DNA of 64,000 nucleotides from Streptomyces goshikiensis (GCF_014650555.1 NZ_BMVE01000001.1:372001-436000); one strand, 5' to 3'. Positions 53,170 through 61,747 are shown, counted from the first letter of the stretch. Notes: generated by a model not told the origin, from the sequence alone. Made by a program: numbers and translations.

Positions 53170-54348
53170 TCAGGCCGTCCAGCGCGCGCGGGGCAGAAGG
53201 ATGCCGATGGCGCCACTGAGTCCGAAGAGAATCGGGGAGACGAACTCGCCGGGTGCACCGGCCCAGGTGAACAGGCCCGCTAGCACGATCAGAATCGTGA
53301 CGGCCGCTGCGGCCTGCCAGACGGTCTGTCGCCGCGTCCCACGGCTCGGCGCTGTCCGCCGGTCCTCGGGCAAGTCTTCCCAGGCCAGCTCCGGAACGAT
53401 CAACCGGTTTCGGCAGACATCCGCCAGCACACCGGAGACCAGAGACAGCACCCGGCTGCGAGCCTCACGCACCGCGGCACTCTCGTCGGCTCCGCGGTCC
53501 GGTGCGCCGGCTGAGGCATCGACCGCGGCGGCGTGCGCCACGGCAGCCAGCCGGTAATTCTCAAGGGACTCCAACACATGTGCCGTGTACACGCGGACCT
53601 GGGCCTCCCTTCGCCCCCTGCCCACCCGGTCGCCGCTGAGCACCGCACAGCGCGCCAGCCGTTCCAGCGCGACACAGAACTCCTCGACGGTGCGGTACGA
53701 CCAGTCCACGGGGAAGTACCCCGTCGGCCGCCGGTCCCGCCCCCGGAGGGACTCCCACAGAGTCCTGACCCTGCTGTCCGCGCTGTCCGGCAGCACCAGT
53801 GCCTCCAGGGCCACGACACCTCGGAACGCGGCTTCTCCATAGGGATCCGCTCTGCGCCGCGAGACCGCCTCAGCAGCTGTCGCCGCAGCCGTGAGGGCCA
53901 ACAAGCAGGCACTGACAGCAGCGGTGGTCGGAAGCAAAGGCCCGCCCCATCCTCCGAGCGCTCCGTAGAGCATCAGGCCTGCTGCCAAGCCCGGCGGGCC
54001 GTACAGCAACTGTCGTGCCGTTGCCCAGCGCCGGTGTGCGCACACCCAGGCAGCGAGCACGGCGGCGTCCGGCAGAGCGACCCGCGCCCCATCCGCGGCC
54101 GAGAGTGCCGTCCGCAGTTCATCGATTCGCTTCCGGGCCGAGCTGTTCCCACGCAGCGGGCCGGAAGTCAGCCATCCCCCGGGCCGTCTGCGCGGGCAGA
54201 AGAGAAGAAGCCCCGTGACGATCCAGAGAAGGGGTATCCAAACGGTACTGAAGTCCAGGAGGAACATGACCAGCCAGGCCGCGGTCTCGGGAGTCCCCTG
54301 CGCGAGTTCCTCGCGCCCCGGAAGAAGGACGGTCGCGGAGTGCATCAT
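53170..54348 (-). CDS. Membrane protein of unknown function
   Basis: 392 residues from ATG 54348 (an ATG follows at 54345; the frame continues to 54378 without better support). One N-terminal hydrophobic segment (W-I-P-L-L-W-I-V-T-G-L-L-L-F), two in the middle (A-A-G-L-M-L-Y-G-A-L-G-G-W and A-V-S-A-C-L-L-A-L-T-A-A) and two near the C-terminus. A large cytoplasmic region with V-E-E-F-C-V-A-L-E-R-L lies between. It is probably a streptomycete-specific membrane protein. It sits just outside the island. Confidence 0.7.
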   Translation of the reverse strand: MMHSATVLLPGREELAQGTPETAAWLVMFLLDFSTVWIPLLWIVTGLLLFCPRRRPGGWLTSGPLRGNSSARKRIDELRTALSAADGARVALPDAAVLAAWVCAHRRWATARQLLYGPPGLAAGLMLYGALGGWGGPLLPTTAAVSACLLALTAAATAAEAVSRRRADPYGEAAFRGVVALEALVLPDSADSRVRTLWESLRGRDRRPTGYFPVDWSYRTVEEFCVALERLARCAVLSGDRVGRGRREAQVRVYTAHVLESLENYRLAAVAHAAAVDASAGAPDRGADESAAVREARSRVLSLVSGVLADVCRNRLIVPELAWEDLPEDRRTAPSRGTRRQTVWQAAAAVTILIVLAGLFTWAGAPGEFVSPILFGLSGAIGILLPRARWTA

Positions 54349-54946
54349 GCCGCCTAGGCTCACACGCCCCACTGACAACGTCGTTGAGCAACGGCGCCAC
54401 CCTGCGGGCCCTTACCCGGGCCCTCCTCGGTCGGCCTCCGATGACGAACTCGTGGGGTCGGCAGGGGGCTCGTGGCGGCCCGCTCTGCCCTGGCCGCCTG
54501 CGCGTGGCCACCTCTGTCAGCCCGGTTTCCCATGTGGCGGACGCGGCACCGCTGTCGAAGTCTGGCTGGCGGAGACCGCCTGCCCGGCCTGGTCGGCGTA
54601 GGCGCGGGCGTCGGCGTGCTCGACGTAGCCGTACTGCGCGGAGGGTCCGATGTTGGGCAACTCACCTGTGCAGGAACGGATCCCGGCGAGGTCTTCGCGA
54701 GCGCTCGCCGCTCCAAGGGATCTGCCACCCCGGTTCTTGTTCCGCGCCACGGCGCTTGCCCCAACGGGCGCCGTGGCGGGCGAGCGGCGGGCACTCGCAG
54801 TGGTGGGGGTTCCGGTGGTCTGTACGAGGGGGGGTGGGTGGGGTTGGGGGTTTGGGGGGTGGATTGGGGTGGGGGGCGTGCGTAGGTTGACGGTGAGGCC
54901 GCGACCGGGGCTTGGGCGGCTCTGACGACGAGGATGGGGCATCGCG
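54349..54946. other. Intergenic stretch (598 bp) with G-quadruplex-prone tract
   Basis: Between divergent genes. Open frames here are short and unlike proteins, though a minus-strand frame around 54520-54700 could be decayed coding sequence. The plus strand at 54828-54876 has seven runs of three or more G separated by short T/A/TT spacers, a strong G-quadruplex motif 70 bp before the XdhC-like gene. No consensus promoter is clear. Confidence 0.5.
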
Positions 54947-55930
54947 ATGCGGGAGCTTGCGGAGACGGCGCGGCTGTGGGCGGCCGAGGGGCGCGGCGGG
55001 TTCTTGGCGCGGCCCGTGGCCGAGGAGGGGTTCGGGCCGCGGGATCCGGCCGGGGCGGTGCTGATCGATCCGCGCGGGGAGTGCGTCGGGGCGCTGTACC
55101 GCGGGGTGTTCGACGCGGAGCTCGTCGCCGAGGCCGGGGCGCTGCGCGACGGGGAGACGGCGCGGGTGTGCGAGGTTTCCGTCGGGGCGGACGAGGCCGC
55201 CCGGGCGCGGCTGACCTGCGGGGGCCGGGCGGAGATCCTGCTGCAGCCGCTGGCTTCGGTGCCGGCGGCGTGGTGGGAGCTGCTCGCCGAGGGGGTCGGG
55301 GTGGCGCTGGTGACCCGGCTGAGCGAGGGGGCCGACCGGGCCGTGAGCGAAGTGGTGCGGGCCACCGACGTACCGGGTACGGATTCCGAGCGGCGGGCGG
55401 GTGAGCTGCTGGCGACGCGCCGGCCCGGGCGGGACGCCCTGTACGGCGGGTCGGGGCTGGTGCTGGTGGAGGCGTATCCCTCGGCCCCGTACGTGGTGAT
55501 CGGCGGGGGCGGCGAGCTCGGGGAGCTCATCGCCCGTCAGGCCGGGCTGCTGGGCTGGGAGGCGGTGATCGTGACGGAGCCGGCGGAGGCGGAGAAGGTG
55601 CTGGCGGCGCGGCGTGACGCGGCCTGCCTGGCGATGCTCAGCCATGACCCGGAGTTCGATGTTCCGACGCTGCGCGCGGCGCTCGCGCTCGGGATCCCGT
55701 ACGTCGGCGCGCTCGGCTCCCGGCGGACCACGGCCCGGCGCCGGGACGGGCTGCTGGCGGCCGGGGTGGCGCAGGCCCGGCTGGAGACGGTGCACGGGCC
55801 GATCGGGCTGGACCTCGGGGCGCGGACGCCCGCCGAGACCGCGCTGGCGATCTGCGCGGAGATGCTGGCGGTGCTCGGCGGGCGGGACGCCCGCGGGGTG
55901 CGGGATTCCGACGGGCCCTTGCGTGGCTGA
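54947..55930 (+). CDS. XdhC/CoxI-family protein (molybdoenzyme maturation-like)
   Basis: 327 residues from ATG 54947. The C-terminal Rossmann half is typical: Y-V-V-I-G-G-G-G-E-L-G, M-L-S-H-D-P-E-F-D, Y-V-G-A-L-G-S-R-R-T, P-I-G-L-D-L-G-A-R-T-P. XdhC inserts a sulfurated molybdenum cofactor into xanthine dehydrogenase. In the N-terminal domain the usual S-G-G-C-V-E Cys motif is replaced by Y-R-G-V-F-D. No xanthine dehydrogenase or Mo-cofactor genes are in the window, so it may have another client or none. Confidence 0.85.
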   Translation: MRELAETARLWAAEGRGGFLARPVAEEGFGPRDPAGAVLIDPRGECVGALYRGVFDAELVAEAGALRDGETARVCEVSVGADEAARARLTCGGRAEILLQPLASVPAAWWELLAEGVGVALVTRLSEGADRAVSEVVRATDVPGTDSERRAGELLATRRPGRDALYGGSGLVLVEAYPSAPYVVIGGGGELGELIARQAGLLGWEAVIVTEPAEAEKVLAARRDAACLAMLSHDPEFDVPTLRAALALGIPYVGALGSRRTTARRRDGLLAAGVAQARLETVHGPIGLDLGARTPAETALAICAEMLAVLGGRDARGVRDSDGPLRG

Positions 55931-55945
55931 TGGTGCGGGTGAGGG

Positions 55946-56272
55946 TCAGGTGGTGTTCAGGGCTCGTTCGAGCTGGGCCTTGTTCATGTCCGAGCGGCCG
56001 TGGATGTTGCGGCGCCTGGCCTCGGCGTAGAGCTGGTCGTACGTGGGGCCCTGCGCGCCCGAGTGGGAGTGCAGGCCGCCGCGCCGGGACGAGGACATGT
56101 CCTCCAGCGACTGCTTGCTCGCGGTCTTGGACTCGCCCGCCCGGGCCCGCTCCTTGTTGACGGTCCGGGCGGCGATCTCCTCGGCCCGCTCCTCGGACTC
56201 GCCGCGCCGCTCGGCGCTTTCCTTGATGTGTTCGTACTGGCGTTCCCGCTTCGGGGAAGATCCGCGGGGCAT
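55946..56272 (-). CDS. Small charged protein with C-terminal Rho_N/SAP-like motif
   Basis: 108 residues from ATG 56272 (M-P-R-G-S-S-P-K-R-E-R-Q-Y-E-H-I); longer frames lack a site. The first 70 residues are highly charged and coiled-coil-like with S-E-E-R-A-E-E-I-A-A-R-T-V-N-K. The end, T-Y-D-Q-L-Y-A-E-A-R-R-R-N-I-H-G-R-S-D-M-N-K-A-Q-L, resembles the Rho N-terminal/SAP helical module that binds nucleic acid. Homologues are often labelled plasmid stabilisation protein without evidence. It converges on the XdhC gene and diverges from the next gene. Confidence 0.75.
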   Translation of the reverse strand: MPRGSSPKRERQYEHIKESAERRGESEERAEEIAARTVNKERARAGESKTASKQSLEDMSSSRRGGLHSHSGAQGPTYDQLYAEARRRNIHGRSDMNKAQLERALNTT

Positions 56273-56384
56273 GACGGGGGCTCCTTCCGCCCGGGGTGCG
56301 CTTGCTCTTGGCGCGTACCCCGAACGGGTCAAGCCATCCGGCCAGAGGTGCGCATATCAGACATAAGTAAGTGAAACTGACCGT

Positions 56385-56780
56385 ATGGACATGACTCTCA
56401 GCGTGGACGCGATCATCAGCCACATCGTGTGGTTCTTCTTCGCGGGGCTGGTCATCGTCGGGTTCCTGCTCGGCGCCTTCAAACTGGGCCAGCGCGTCCG
56501 GGCCAAGGAGCCCCCGCCCCCCACCCCCGAGAGCCAGCCGCACCTGCCCGACGGCGGCGCGGTCTACGAGGTCCGCGAGGAGCGCGACCCGGTGGAGATC
56601 CCCGAGGGGGGCCTTCGGCCGCACGAGATGCAGGGCTACGGCAACTTCGGCTCCACCACCTCCACCCACCCGGACGAGGTGCGCGCCGAACGGGAAGCGG
56701 GCCACCAGCAGGTGAAGGGGCCGCACCCGCACGTACAGCCCGGCGCTCCCCCGGACGCGGGGCGCGGCGCCCACGCCTAG
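56385..56780 (+). CDS. Membrane-anchored small protein (DUF6479-like)
   Basis: 131 residues. A single N-terminal membrane segment (I-V-W-F-F-F-A-G-L-V-I-V-G-F-L-L-G-A-F) follows a short outside part. After a basic stop-transfer R-V-R-A-K the rest is Pro/Glu/Gly-rich and polar, with P-D-G-G-A-V-Y-E-V-R-E and T-T-S-T-H-P-D-E-V-R. Such proteins are common in streptomycetes and uncharacterised. It converges on the ligase gene with 25 bp between stops. Confidence 0.65.
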   Translation: MDMTLSVDAIISHIVWFFFAGLVIVGFLLGAFKLGQRVRAKEPPPPTPESQPHLPDGGAVYEVREERDPVEIPEGGLRPHEMQGYGNFGSTTSTHPDEVRAEREAGHQQVKGPHPHVQPGAPPDAGRGAHA

Positions 56781-56805
56781 CCATCACGAAATCCGGACCG
56801 CCTTC

Positions 56806-57696
56806 CTAGAGGTCCGTGCGCAGCCGGAGTACCTCCGGCGGCGGGTGGCGTGCGGAGGCGTGCCGGACCTCCGCCGTCAGCGGCGGGTCGAGCGGCCGGA
56901 AGGGGACCTCACCGAGGCCGATCGCCGTGACGGTCGCACCGGCGGCGCCGACGGCTCCCGGGCCGGACGCCACCACCGCCGCCACCTCCGCCCGCAGCGC
57001 CGGCGTCAGCGGGCTCGACACCAGCGGCGTCTCGTCCCCGACCGGCAGTACGAGGACCAGCGCCACCGGTCGGCGCGGTGACCCGGTGTACCCGACGACC
57101 GCCGCGTCCCGCACGTTCGTGTGCCGGAGCTTGCGCCAGCAGCGCCGCCCGGCCGGGTAGGGCTGGTCCAGCCGTTTGACGACGAGGCCCTCGATCCCGC
57201 TCGCCGGCAGCGTCTCGTACCAGGTCGCGGCTAGTTCCGGGTCGGTGGTCATGGGCACCGGCTGGAGCGGCGGGCCGAGCGGGAGCAGCAGGTCGACGAG
57301 GAGGGCGCGCCTGCGCTCGTACGGGCGGGCGCGCAGGTCGAGCCCGGCCAGCTCCAGGACGTCGAACGCCGCGTACGAGGCCGGCAGGCTCTGCGCGAGC
57401 ACGGCGGCCCGCGCGGCCGTCGCGGCGGCCCGGCGCTGGACCAGGGCGAAGTCCGTCCGGCCCTCGTGCCACACCACCACCTCCCCGTCGAGGACGGTTC
57501 CGGCGGGCAACTGGCGGGCGGCGGCCGCCAGATCGGGGAAGGCGGCGGTGACGATGCGGCCGGAGCGGGCCTGGAGCACCACGTCCTCCACGGTCCGCAC
57601 CACGACCAGCCGGTGTCCGTCGAACTTCGGCTCGTACGCCAGTCCGGGCGCGCGCGGCAGCGTGGTGACGGCTTCGGCCAGCGCGACGGTGATCAC
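56806..57696 (-). CDS. ATP-dependent DNA ligase (LigD ligase-domain type)
   Basis: 296 residues from GTG 57696, overlapping the polymerase gene stop by 4 nt (GTGA). The nucleotidyl motif E-P-K-F-D-G-H-R-L (active Lys in KxDGxR) is followed by motif III-like L-D-G-E-V-V-V, motif IV I-E-G-L-V-V-K and motif V W-R-K-L-R. It seals nicks with ATP during non-homologous end joining. It has no polymerase or phosphoesterase domain, as in streptomycetes where LigD is split into separate proteins. Confidence 0.92.
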   Translation of the reverse strand: MITVALAEAVTTLPRAPGLAYEPKFDGHRLVVVRTVEDVVLQARSGRIVTAAFPDLAAAARQLPAGTVLDGEVVVWHEGRTDFALVQRRAAATAARAAVLAQSLPASYAAFDVLELAGLDLRARPYERRRALLVDLLLPLGPPLQPVPMTTDPELAATWYETLPASGIEGLVVKRLDQPYPAGRRCWRKLRHTNVRDAAVVGYTGSPRRPVALVLVLPVGDETPLVSSPLTPALRAEVAAVVASGPGAVGAAGATVTAIGLGEVPFRPLDPPLTAEVRHASARHPPPEVLRLRTDL

Positions 57697-58592
57697 GGCG
57701 GGGTCCCGCCGGGGAGGCGGCCTGCGCGGCCGGGGTCGGTGAGCGGGGCCAGCAGGTCGCCGTCGCGGGCCAGCCGCGGCGGGATGTCACCGGCGAGGAA
57801 GACCAGGTCGGCGGGGGTGCGGCAGGCCTCCACCTCCTGCCACGACACGGGCGCGGAGACGGTGGGCCGGGCGCGGGCGCGCAGCGTGTACGGCGCGGCG
57901 GTGGTCTTGGCGGCGGCGTTCTGGCTGTGGTCGACGAACACCTTTCCGGGGCGCAGCGCCTTGGCCATCCGGTGGACGACGAGCCCGGGGAGCTCGCGCT
58001 CGGCCTCCTGGGCGAGCGCCTTCGCGTACGCGGACACCCGGTCGGAGGCGGTCGGCTCCACGGAAACGGCCAGGTGGAGGCCCTTGGAGCCGGAGGTCTT
58101 GGCGTAGGCGTCCAGGCCGTCGGCGGCGAGCCGACCGCGCAGCCACAGTGCGGCGGCGCAGCACTCGACGACGGTGGCGGGCGGTCCGGGGTCGAGGTCG
58201 AAGACCAGACGGTCGGCGACGGCGGGGCTGCCGACGGTCCACTGGGGGGTGTGGAACTCGACGACGAGGTTCGCGGCCCACATCAGGGACGGCAGGTCGG
58301 CGACGACGATCTGCTCGGCGGCGGGGTCGTCGGAGCGGGGCACGGGGGTGGTCGGAACCCATGAGGGGGTGCCGGGCGGCGGGTTCTTGGTGAAGAACAG
58401 CTGGCCGTCCGGGCCGTCGGGGTAGCGCAGGAACGACACCGGCCGGTCGTGGACGTGGGCCAGCAGCGATCCCGCGACGGTGGCGTAGTAGTGCAGCACC
58501 TCGCCCTTGGTGAAGCCGGTCTCGGGGTACAGGACCTTGTCGAGATTGCTGAGGGAGATGCGACGCCCCTCCACCATCGTGATCGGCGCCAT
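57693..58592 (-). CDS. ligD: LigD-type primase-polymerase (PolDom)
   Basis: 299 residues from ATG 58592, chosen because the family starts I-S-L-S-N-L-D-K-V-L-Y-P soon after; the open frame continues upstream through the ku gene and is not coding. Motifs: F-L-R-Y-P-D-G, F-T-K-N-P-P, V-F-D-L-D-P (catalytic Asp pair), K-T-S-G-S-K-G-L-H-L and D-H-S-Q-N. It adds nucleotides at breaks, preferring ribonucleotides, during end joining. It is coupled to the ligase gene by a 4-nt overlap and lies 68 bp after ku. Confidence 0.93.
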   Translation of the reverse strand: MAPITMVEGRRISLSNLDKVLYPETGFTKGEVLHYYATVAGSLLAHVHDRPVSFLRYPDGPDGQLFFTKNPPPGTPSWVPTTPVPRSDDPAAEQIVVADLPSLMWAANLVVEFHTPQWTVGSPAVADRLVFDLDPGPPATVVECCAAALWLRGRLAADGLDAYAKTSGSKGLHLAVSVEPTASDRVSAYAKALAQEAERELPGLVVHRMAKALRPGKVFVDHSQNAAAKTTAAPYTLRARARPTVSAPVSWQEVEACRTPADLVFLAGDIPPRLARDGDLLAPLTDPGRAGRLPGGTPP

Positions 58593-58660
58593 ACGATGAG
58601 ACTGCCATGGATCGGGGCAAAGGGGGCGGTTCAGGGCGTCCGGCGTGGGGGGACGTCGGT

Positions 58661-59761
58661 TCAGGCCGATGCGCGCTTCTGTGGCGTCTTCTTGGCCGTG
58701 GCCGTCTTCGAGGCCGCCTTCTTCGTCGTCTTCGAGGCCGTCTTCGATGCCGTCTTCTTGGCCGTGGTCCCCTTCGCGGTCGTCTTCTTGCCGCCGGTGT
58801 CCTTGGGCGCGGCCGCGCTCCTGGCTGCGGCCGAGCCGGTCGCCTTGCGGGCCGGGGCCTCGGATTTCGCGGCTGTCTTCGACGCCGTCCTCGCGGCTCG
58901 TTTCGCGGGCGTCTTGCCGGCCCCCGTACGGACGGGCAGCTCGTGCACCTGCGCCGCTTCGGCACCCGATCCCGGCTCGCCGCGGGATTCGCGGGCCGCG
59001 CGGACGCTGTTCTCCAGGGCAGCCATCAGGTCGATGACCTTTCCGCCGGCCGGGGCGGCCGCCTCCTCGTGCGGGGGCTCGATGCCCTGCAGCCGAGCCT
59101 CGATGACCTGCTGGAGCGCTTCCTGGTAGTCGTCGTGCAGCGCGGACATGTCGAAGTCCTGGGACAGCATCTCCATGAGCGACTTGGCCATCTGGAGTTC
59201 CTGCGGGCGGATGGTGACATCGCCCTCGGGGGTGATCCCGGCGGCCGGGCGGACCTCGTCGGGCCACAGGCAGGTCTGGAGGACGAGCGTGTCCTCGTGC
59301 ACCCGCAGCACCGCGAGGGATTCCCGCGAGCGGATGGCGATCTTGGTGACGGCGATCTGCCCCGACTCGGTCAGGGCCTCCCTGAGCAGGGCGTACGGCT
59401 TGGCCGCGGCCTTGTCGGAGGTGCCGACGTAGTACGCCTTGGAGAACATCAGCGGATCGATGCTCCCGGCGTCGACGAAGGCCAGCACGTCGATGAGCTT
59501 CTTGCTGGGCAGGGGGAGGTCGGCGAGGTCCTCGTCGGAGAGCATGATCATGCTGCCGTCCGGGGCCTCGTAGCCCTTGGTGATCTCCTGGTACGGGATC
59601 TCCACGTCCTCGGCCTCGCACACGCGCCGCAGCCGGACCCTGGAGGCGTCCTTCTCGTGCACCTGGCGGAGCGGGATGTCGTGCTCCTCCGTGGCCGTGA
59701 AGAGCTGGACCGGGATCGTGACCAGGCCGAAGGAGATGGCCCCCTTCCAGGTGGCTCTCAT
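58661..59761 (-). CDS. ku: Ku DNA end-binding protein with long Lys/Ala/Thr tail
   Basis: 366 residues. The Ku core begins M-R-A-T-W-K-G-A-I-S-F-G-L-V-T-I-P-V-Q-L and contains the beta-barrel ring elements R-R-V-C-E, I-P-Y-Q-E-I-T-K-G-Y-E and L-M-F-S-K-A-Y-Y-V-G. After residue ~260 a basic tail of K-K-T-A, S-K-T-A and T-K-K-A units runs to the end, a feature of some actinobacterial Ku that adds DNA binding. It threads on double-strand ends and recruits the polymerase and ligase encoded next. Confidence 0.95.
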   Translation of the reverse strand: MRATWKGAISFGLVTIPVQLFTATEEHDIPLRQVHEKDASRVRLRRVCEAEDVEIPYQEITKGYEAPDGSMIMLSDEDLADLPLPSKKLIDVLAFVDAGSIDPLMFSKAYYVGTSDKAAAKPYALLREALTESGQIAVTKIAIRSRESLAVLRVHEDTLVLQTCLWPDEVRPAAGITPEGDVTIRPQELQMAKSLMEMLSQDFDMSALHDDYQEALQQVIEARLQGIEPPHEEAAAPAGGKVIDLMAALENSVRAARESRGEPGSGAEAAQVHELPVRTGAGKTPAKRAARTASKTAAKSEAPARKATGSAAARSAAAPKDTGGKKTTAKGTTAKKTASKTASKTTKKAASKTATAKKTPQKRASA

Positions 59762-59862
59762 GGGTGGCTCCTTCCCTGGGGCCCTCAGGCTATGCCGGGG
59801 TCCGGGCGCGCGACACTCGGCGCCGTCCCATCCGGTGACGGCGCCCGCGCGGGGCTCCCCCG

Positions 59863-60696
59863 CTACCGGCGGGGCCCGCGCGGTACGGGGCCGGCGGACC
59901 GCCCCGCCCAGGTGCGGCGGTCGCGGGCCAGGGCGAACAGGGCCTCGACATCCGGGGGTTTGAGGGTCGCCGGGGCCTCGGAGAGGTACGGGAGGGCCGT
60001 GGCCGGCTGGAGGACGCGGATGTCGCGCACGGTGGGGGCCACCTCGATGCGGGAGGCCTCCACCAGGGCCAGCGCCGGGGTCACCGGCGCCGTCAGGGCC
60101 CGGCTCGCGCGGGCGGCGGCCTGCCGGATCCAGCGAGGGTCCTGGCGGGGTTCGGCGCGGCCCACCGTGAGCAGCAGGTCCCCGACGGCCGCGCGCTGGC
60201 GGCGGCCCGGGACGGTGCGGACGCAGAGGATGCCGGACGGGCCGATCACCAGGTGGTCGATCACCCCGGCCCCGGGGAGCGCCACGGCATGCAGCACCCG
60301 CCAGTCGGGTGACTCCAGGGCGTCCAGCTCCTCCCCCATCCGCTGCTGGGCCAGTACCTCCGGGCGCAGCCGGTGCCGGGCCCTGGCTCCGGCCGAGCCG
60401 TACGCCAGCTCGCCGAGCAGGGCCTCGCCCGGGCGGTTCGGGGCCAGGTCCTCATCCGGCGGGAGGGCCAGTCTGCGCAGGTCCACCGGCGTGGGGACGG
60501 GGGGCGGGCCCAGGGTGTAGCCCTGGTGCAGGTACGGGCGTAACGCCGCCAGGACCGCCTCGCGGTGCTCGTCCCGGAGCACGCTGATCCGGTTGGTCTC
60601 CCGGTCGTACCAGGCCACGGCCTGGCCGTCGGGCAGGTTCACATACAGCCTGCCGCGGCCGGGCCGGCCGCTCGGCAGCACTCTGAGTCCCCGCAT
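59863..60696 (-). CDS. NERD-family protein with degenerate nuclease motif
   Basis: 277 residues from ATG 60696 (M-R-G-L-R-V-L-P-S-G-R-P). The N-terminal domain G-R-L-Y-V-N-L-P-D-G-Q-A-V-A-W is shared with the island NERD protein, as are E-D-L-A-P-N-R-P-G and D-W-R-V-L-H-A-V and V-I-D-H-L-V-I-G-P-S-G-I-L. But where the island protein has I-N-T-K-N-H-Q-G this one has V-R-T-V-P-G-R, so the catalytic Lys is lost. It is probably a non-catalytic DNA- or protein-binding relative. It lies 101 bp upstream of ku on the same strand; a role in end joining is only a possibility. Confidence 0.8.
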   Translation of the reverse strand: MRGLRVLPSGRPGRGRLYVNLPDGQAVAWYDRETNRISVLRDEHREAVLAALRPYLHQGYTLGPPPVPTPVDLRRLALPPDEDLAPNRPGEALLGELAYGSAGARARHRLRPEVLAQQRMGEELDALESPDWRVLHAVALPGAGVIDHLVIGPSGILCVRTVPGRRQRAAVGDLLLTVGRAEPRQDPRWIRQAAARASRALTAPVTPALALVEASRIEVAPTVRDIRVLQPATALPYLSEAPATLKPPDVEALFALARDRRTWAGRSAGPVPRGPRR

Positions 60697-61004
60697 CGTC
60701 CTCACCCCCGCCGTCCATGGGAGCAGGCCGGGGCGCGTGCGGCAATCCCCCGGTTGAGTACCTGTGGACAACCCGGCGTTCGTGTAACAACTCCGCCGGG
60801 ACCTCGCCGCCTCGCTGTTACACGGTCACCGGCCTTTCGCAACGGCGGGCGTCTAGGTTGGCCGTGGGCCGTCGGGGCCGGGGCCGTCCGGGCCGGGCCG
60901 TCGGGTCTGGCGCCGTCGGGGTCGGGCGTGGTGGCGGGGCCCGTGCGGCCCGTGGCGGCCCGTCCGGCCGCCTCCCGTTGCCAGCCGACCACCGAAGGGT
61001 TTCC
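60697..61004. other. Divergent intergenic region (308 bp)
   Basis: Between the NERD-family gene (minus) and the secreted-protein gene (plus). It contains the 9-bp inverted repeat 60781-60824 and a low-complexity G/C stretch (60870-60960, repeated gtcggg/ccgggc). A -10-like taggtt lies at 60855-60860 towards the plus gene. Confidence 0.5.
60781..60824. promoter_or_regulatory. 9-bp inverted repeat cgtgtaaca...tgttacacg
   Basis: Exact inverted repeat at 60781-60789 and 60816-60824, with a 26-bp spacer (centre-to-centre 35 bp, about 3.3 turns). The AT content stands out. It lies in a divergent promoter region, so a dimeric or looping regulator is plausible. Confidence 0.5.
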
Positions 61005-61697
61005 GTGAGCACCGTCAGCCGTCGCACCCTCGTACGCGCCGCCGCCGTGACCGCATGCGCCGGAAGCCTGCTGGCGCTGCCCGCCGCCGCGGCCCTCGCC
61101 GAGGGACTGCCGGCGGCCGCCGCCTCGGGCGCCCCCGCCGTCACCGCTTCGCAGCGGGTCCTGCTCAAGAGCCTCTCGCTGGCGGACGGGGTGTCCACCG
61201 CGCGCGTCTACCGGGTCGCGAAGAACGCGTACCAGGCGGACATCCTGCGCGACGGGGCGACGGTGGCCACGCTCACCAGCCGCGACGGAGTGCCCGCCCG
61301 GGGCGACGCGGGCGAGCTGCACGCCGCGCTGCGGCCCGACGGGCGGCTGTCCTCGTGGGTCGGCGAGACCCGGCCGGCCGCGGACGGCTCGCACCGGATC
61401 GACGGGGGCGGGCACAAGACCGGGGTCCGGGACGGGCAGGTCGTGGTGGCGTCGGAGCGGGCGTCGGAGCGGGCCGCGCCGGTGGGGGCGGGGGCCGCTT
61501 CGGGGGCCGGGGCGGACGGGAAGGGCGGGGCGGTCGCGGCCGGGCGGGCGGGTGCGGCCGAGGCGCTGAGGCCGGACGCGCCGGCCGGCGGGCCGGGCGA
61601 CGGCCTGCTGCTGCTCGCCGCCTGTGGCGGGATCGCGGCCACCGGCGCCGCCGGGCTCGGTTTCGCGATGCTGCGCCGGGGCCATACGAGCGGCTGA
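61005..61697 (+). CDS. Secreted protein with C-terminal membrane anchor
   Basis: 230 residues from GTG 61005, after GAAGGG. A signal peptide of the twin-Arg-like form (T-V-S-R-R-T-L-V-R-A-A-A-V-T-A-C-A-G-S-L-L-A-L) is followed by a ~100-residue domain with V-Y-R-V-A-K-N-A-Y-Q-A and S-S-W-V-G-E-T-R-P-A. An Ala/Gly-rich spacer then leads to a C-terminal hydrophobic helix (L-L-L-L-A-A-C-G-G-I-A-A-T-G-A-A-G) and a basic end, R-R-G-H-T. It should be anchored in the membrane with the domain outside. Function unknown. Confidence 0.75.
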   Translation: MSTVSRRTLVRAAAVTACAGSLLALPAAAALAEGLPAAAASGAPAVTASQRVLLKSLSLADGVSTARVYRVAKNAYQADILRDGATVATLTSRDGVPARGDAGELHAALRPDGRLSSWVGETRPAADGSHRIDGGGHKTGVRDGQVVVASERASERAAPVGAGAASGAGADGKGGAVAAGRAGAAEALRPDAPAGGPGDGLLLLAACGGIAATGAAGLGFAMLRRGHTSG

Positions 61698-61747
61698 GTG
61701 TCCAGCGCGCGGACACGGGGGCAAAAGGGGCGTTCCTCTGCATAAGG

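Noticed and set aside
54360..54794. Minus-strand 144-aa frame in the gap before the XdhC-like gene
   Set aside because: Pro/Arg-rich low-complexity translation without a ribosome-binding site or motif.
57693..59621. Single 642-aa open frame covering ku and the polymerase
   Set aside because: Upstream of 58592 it is out of frame with ku and its translation is Arg/Gly-rich noise typical of high-GC shadow frames.
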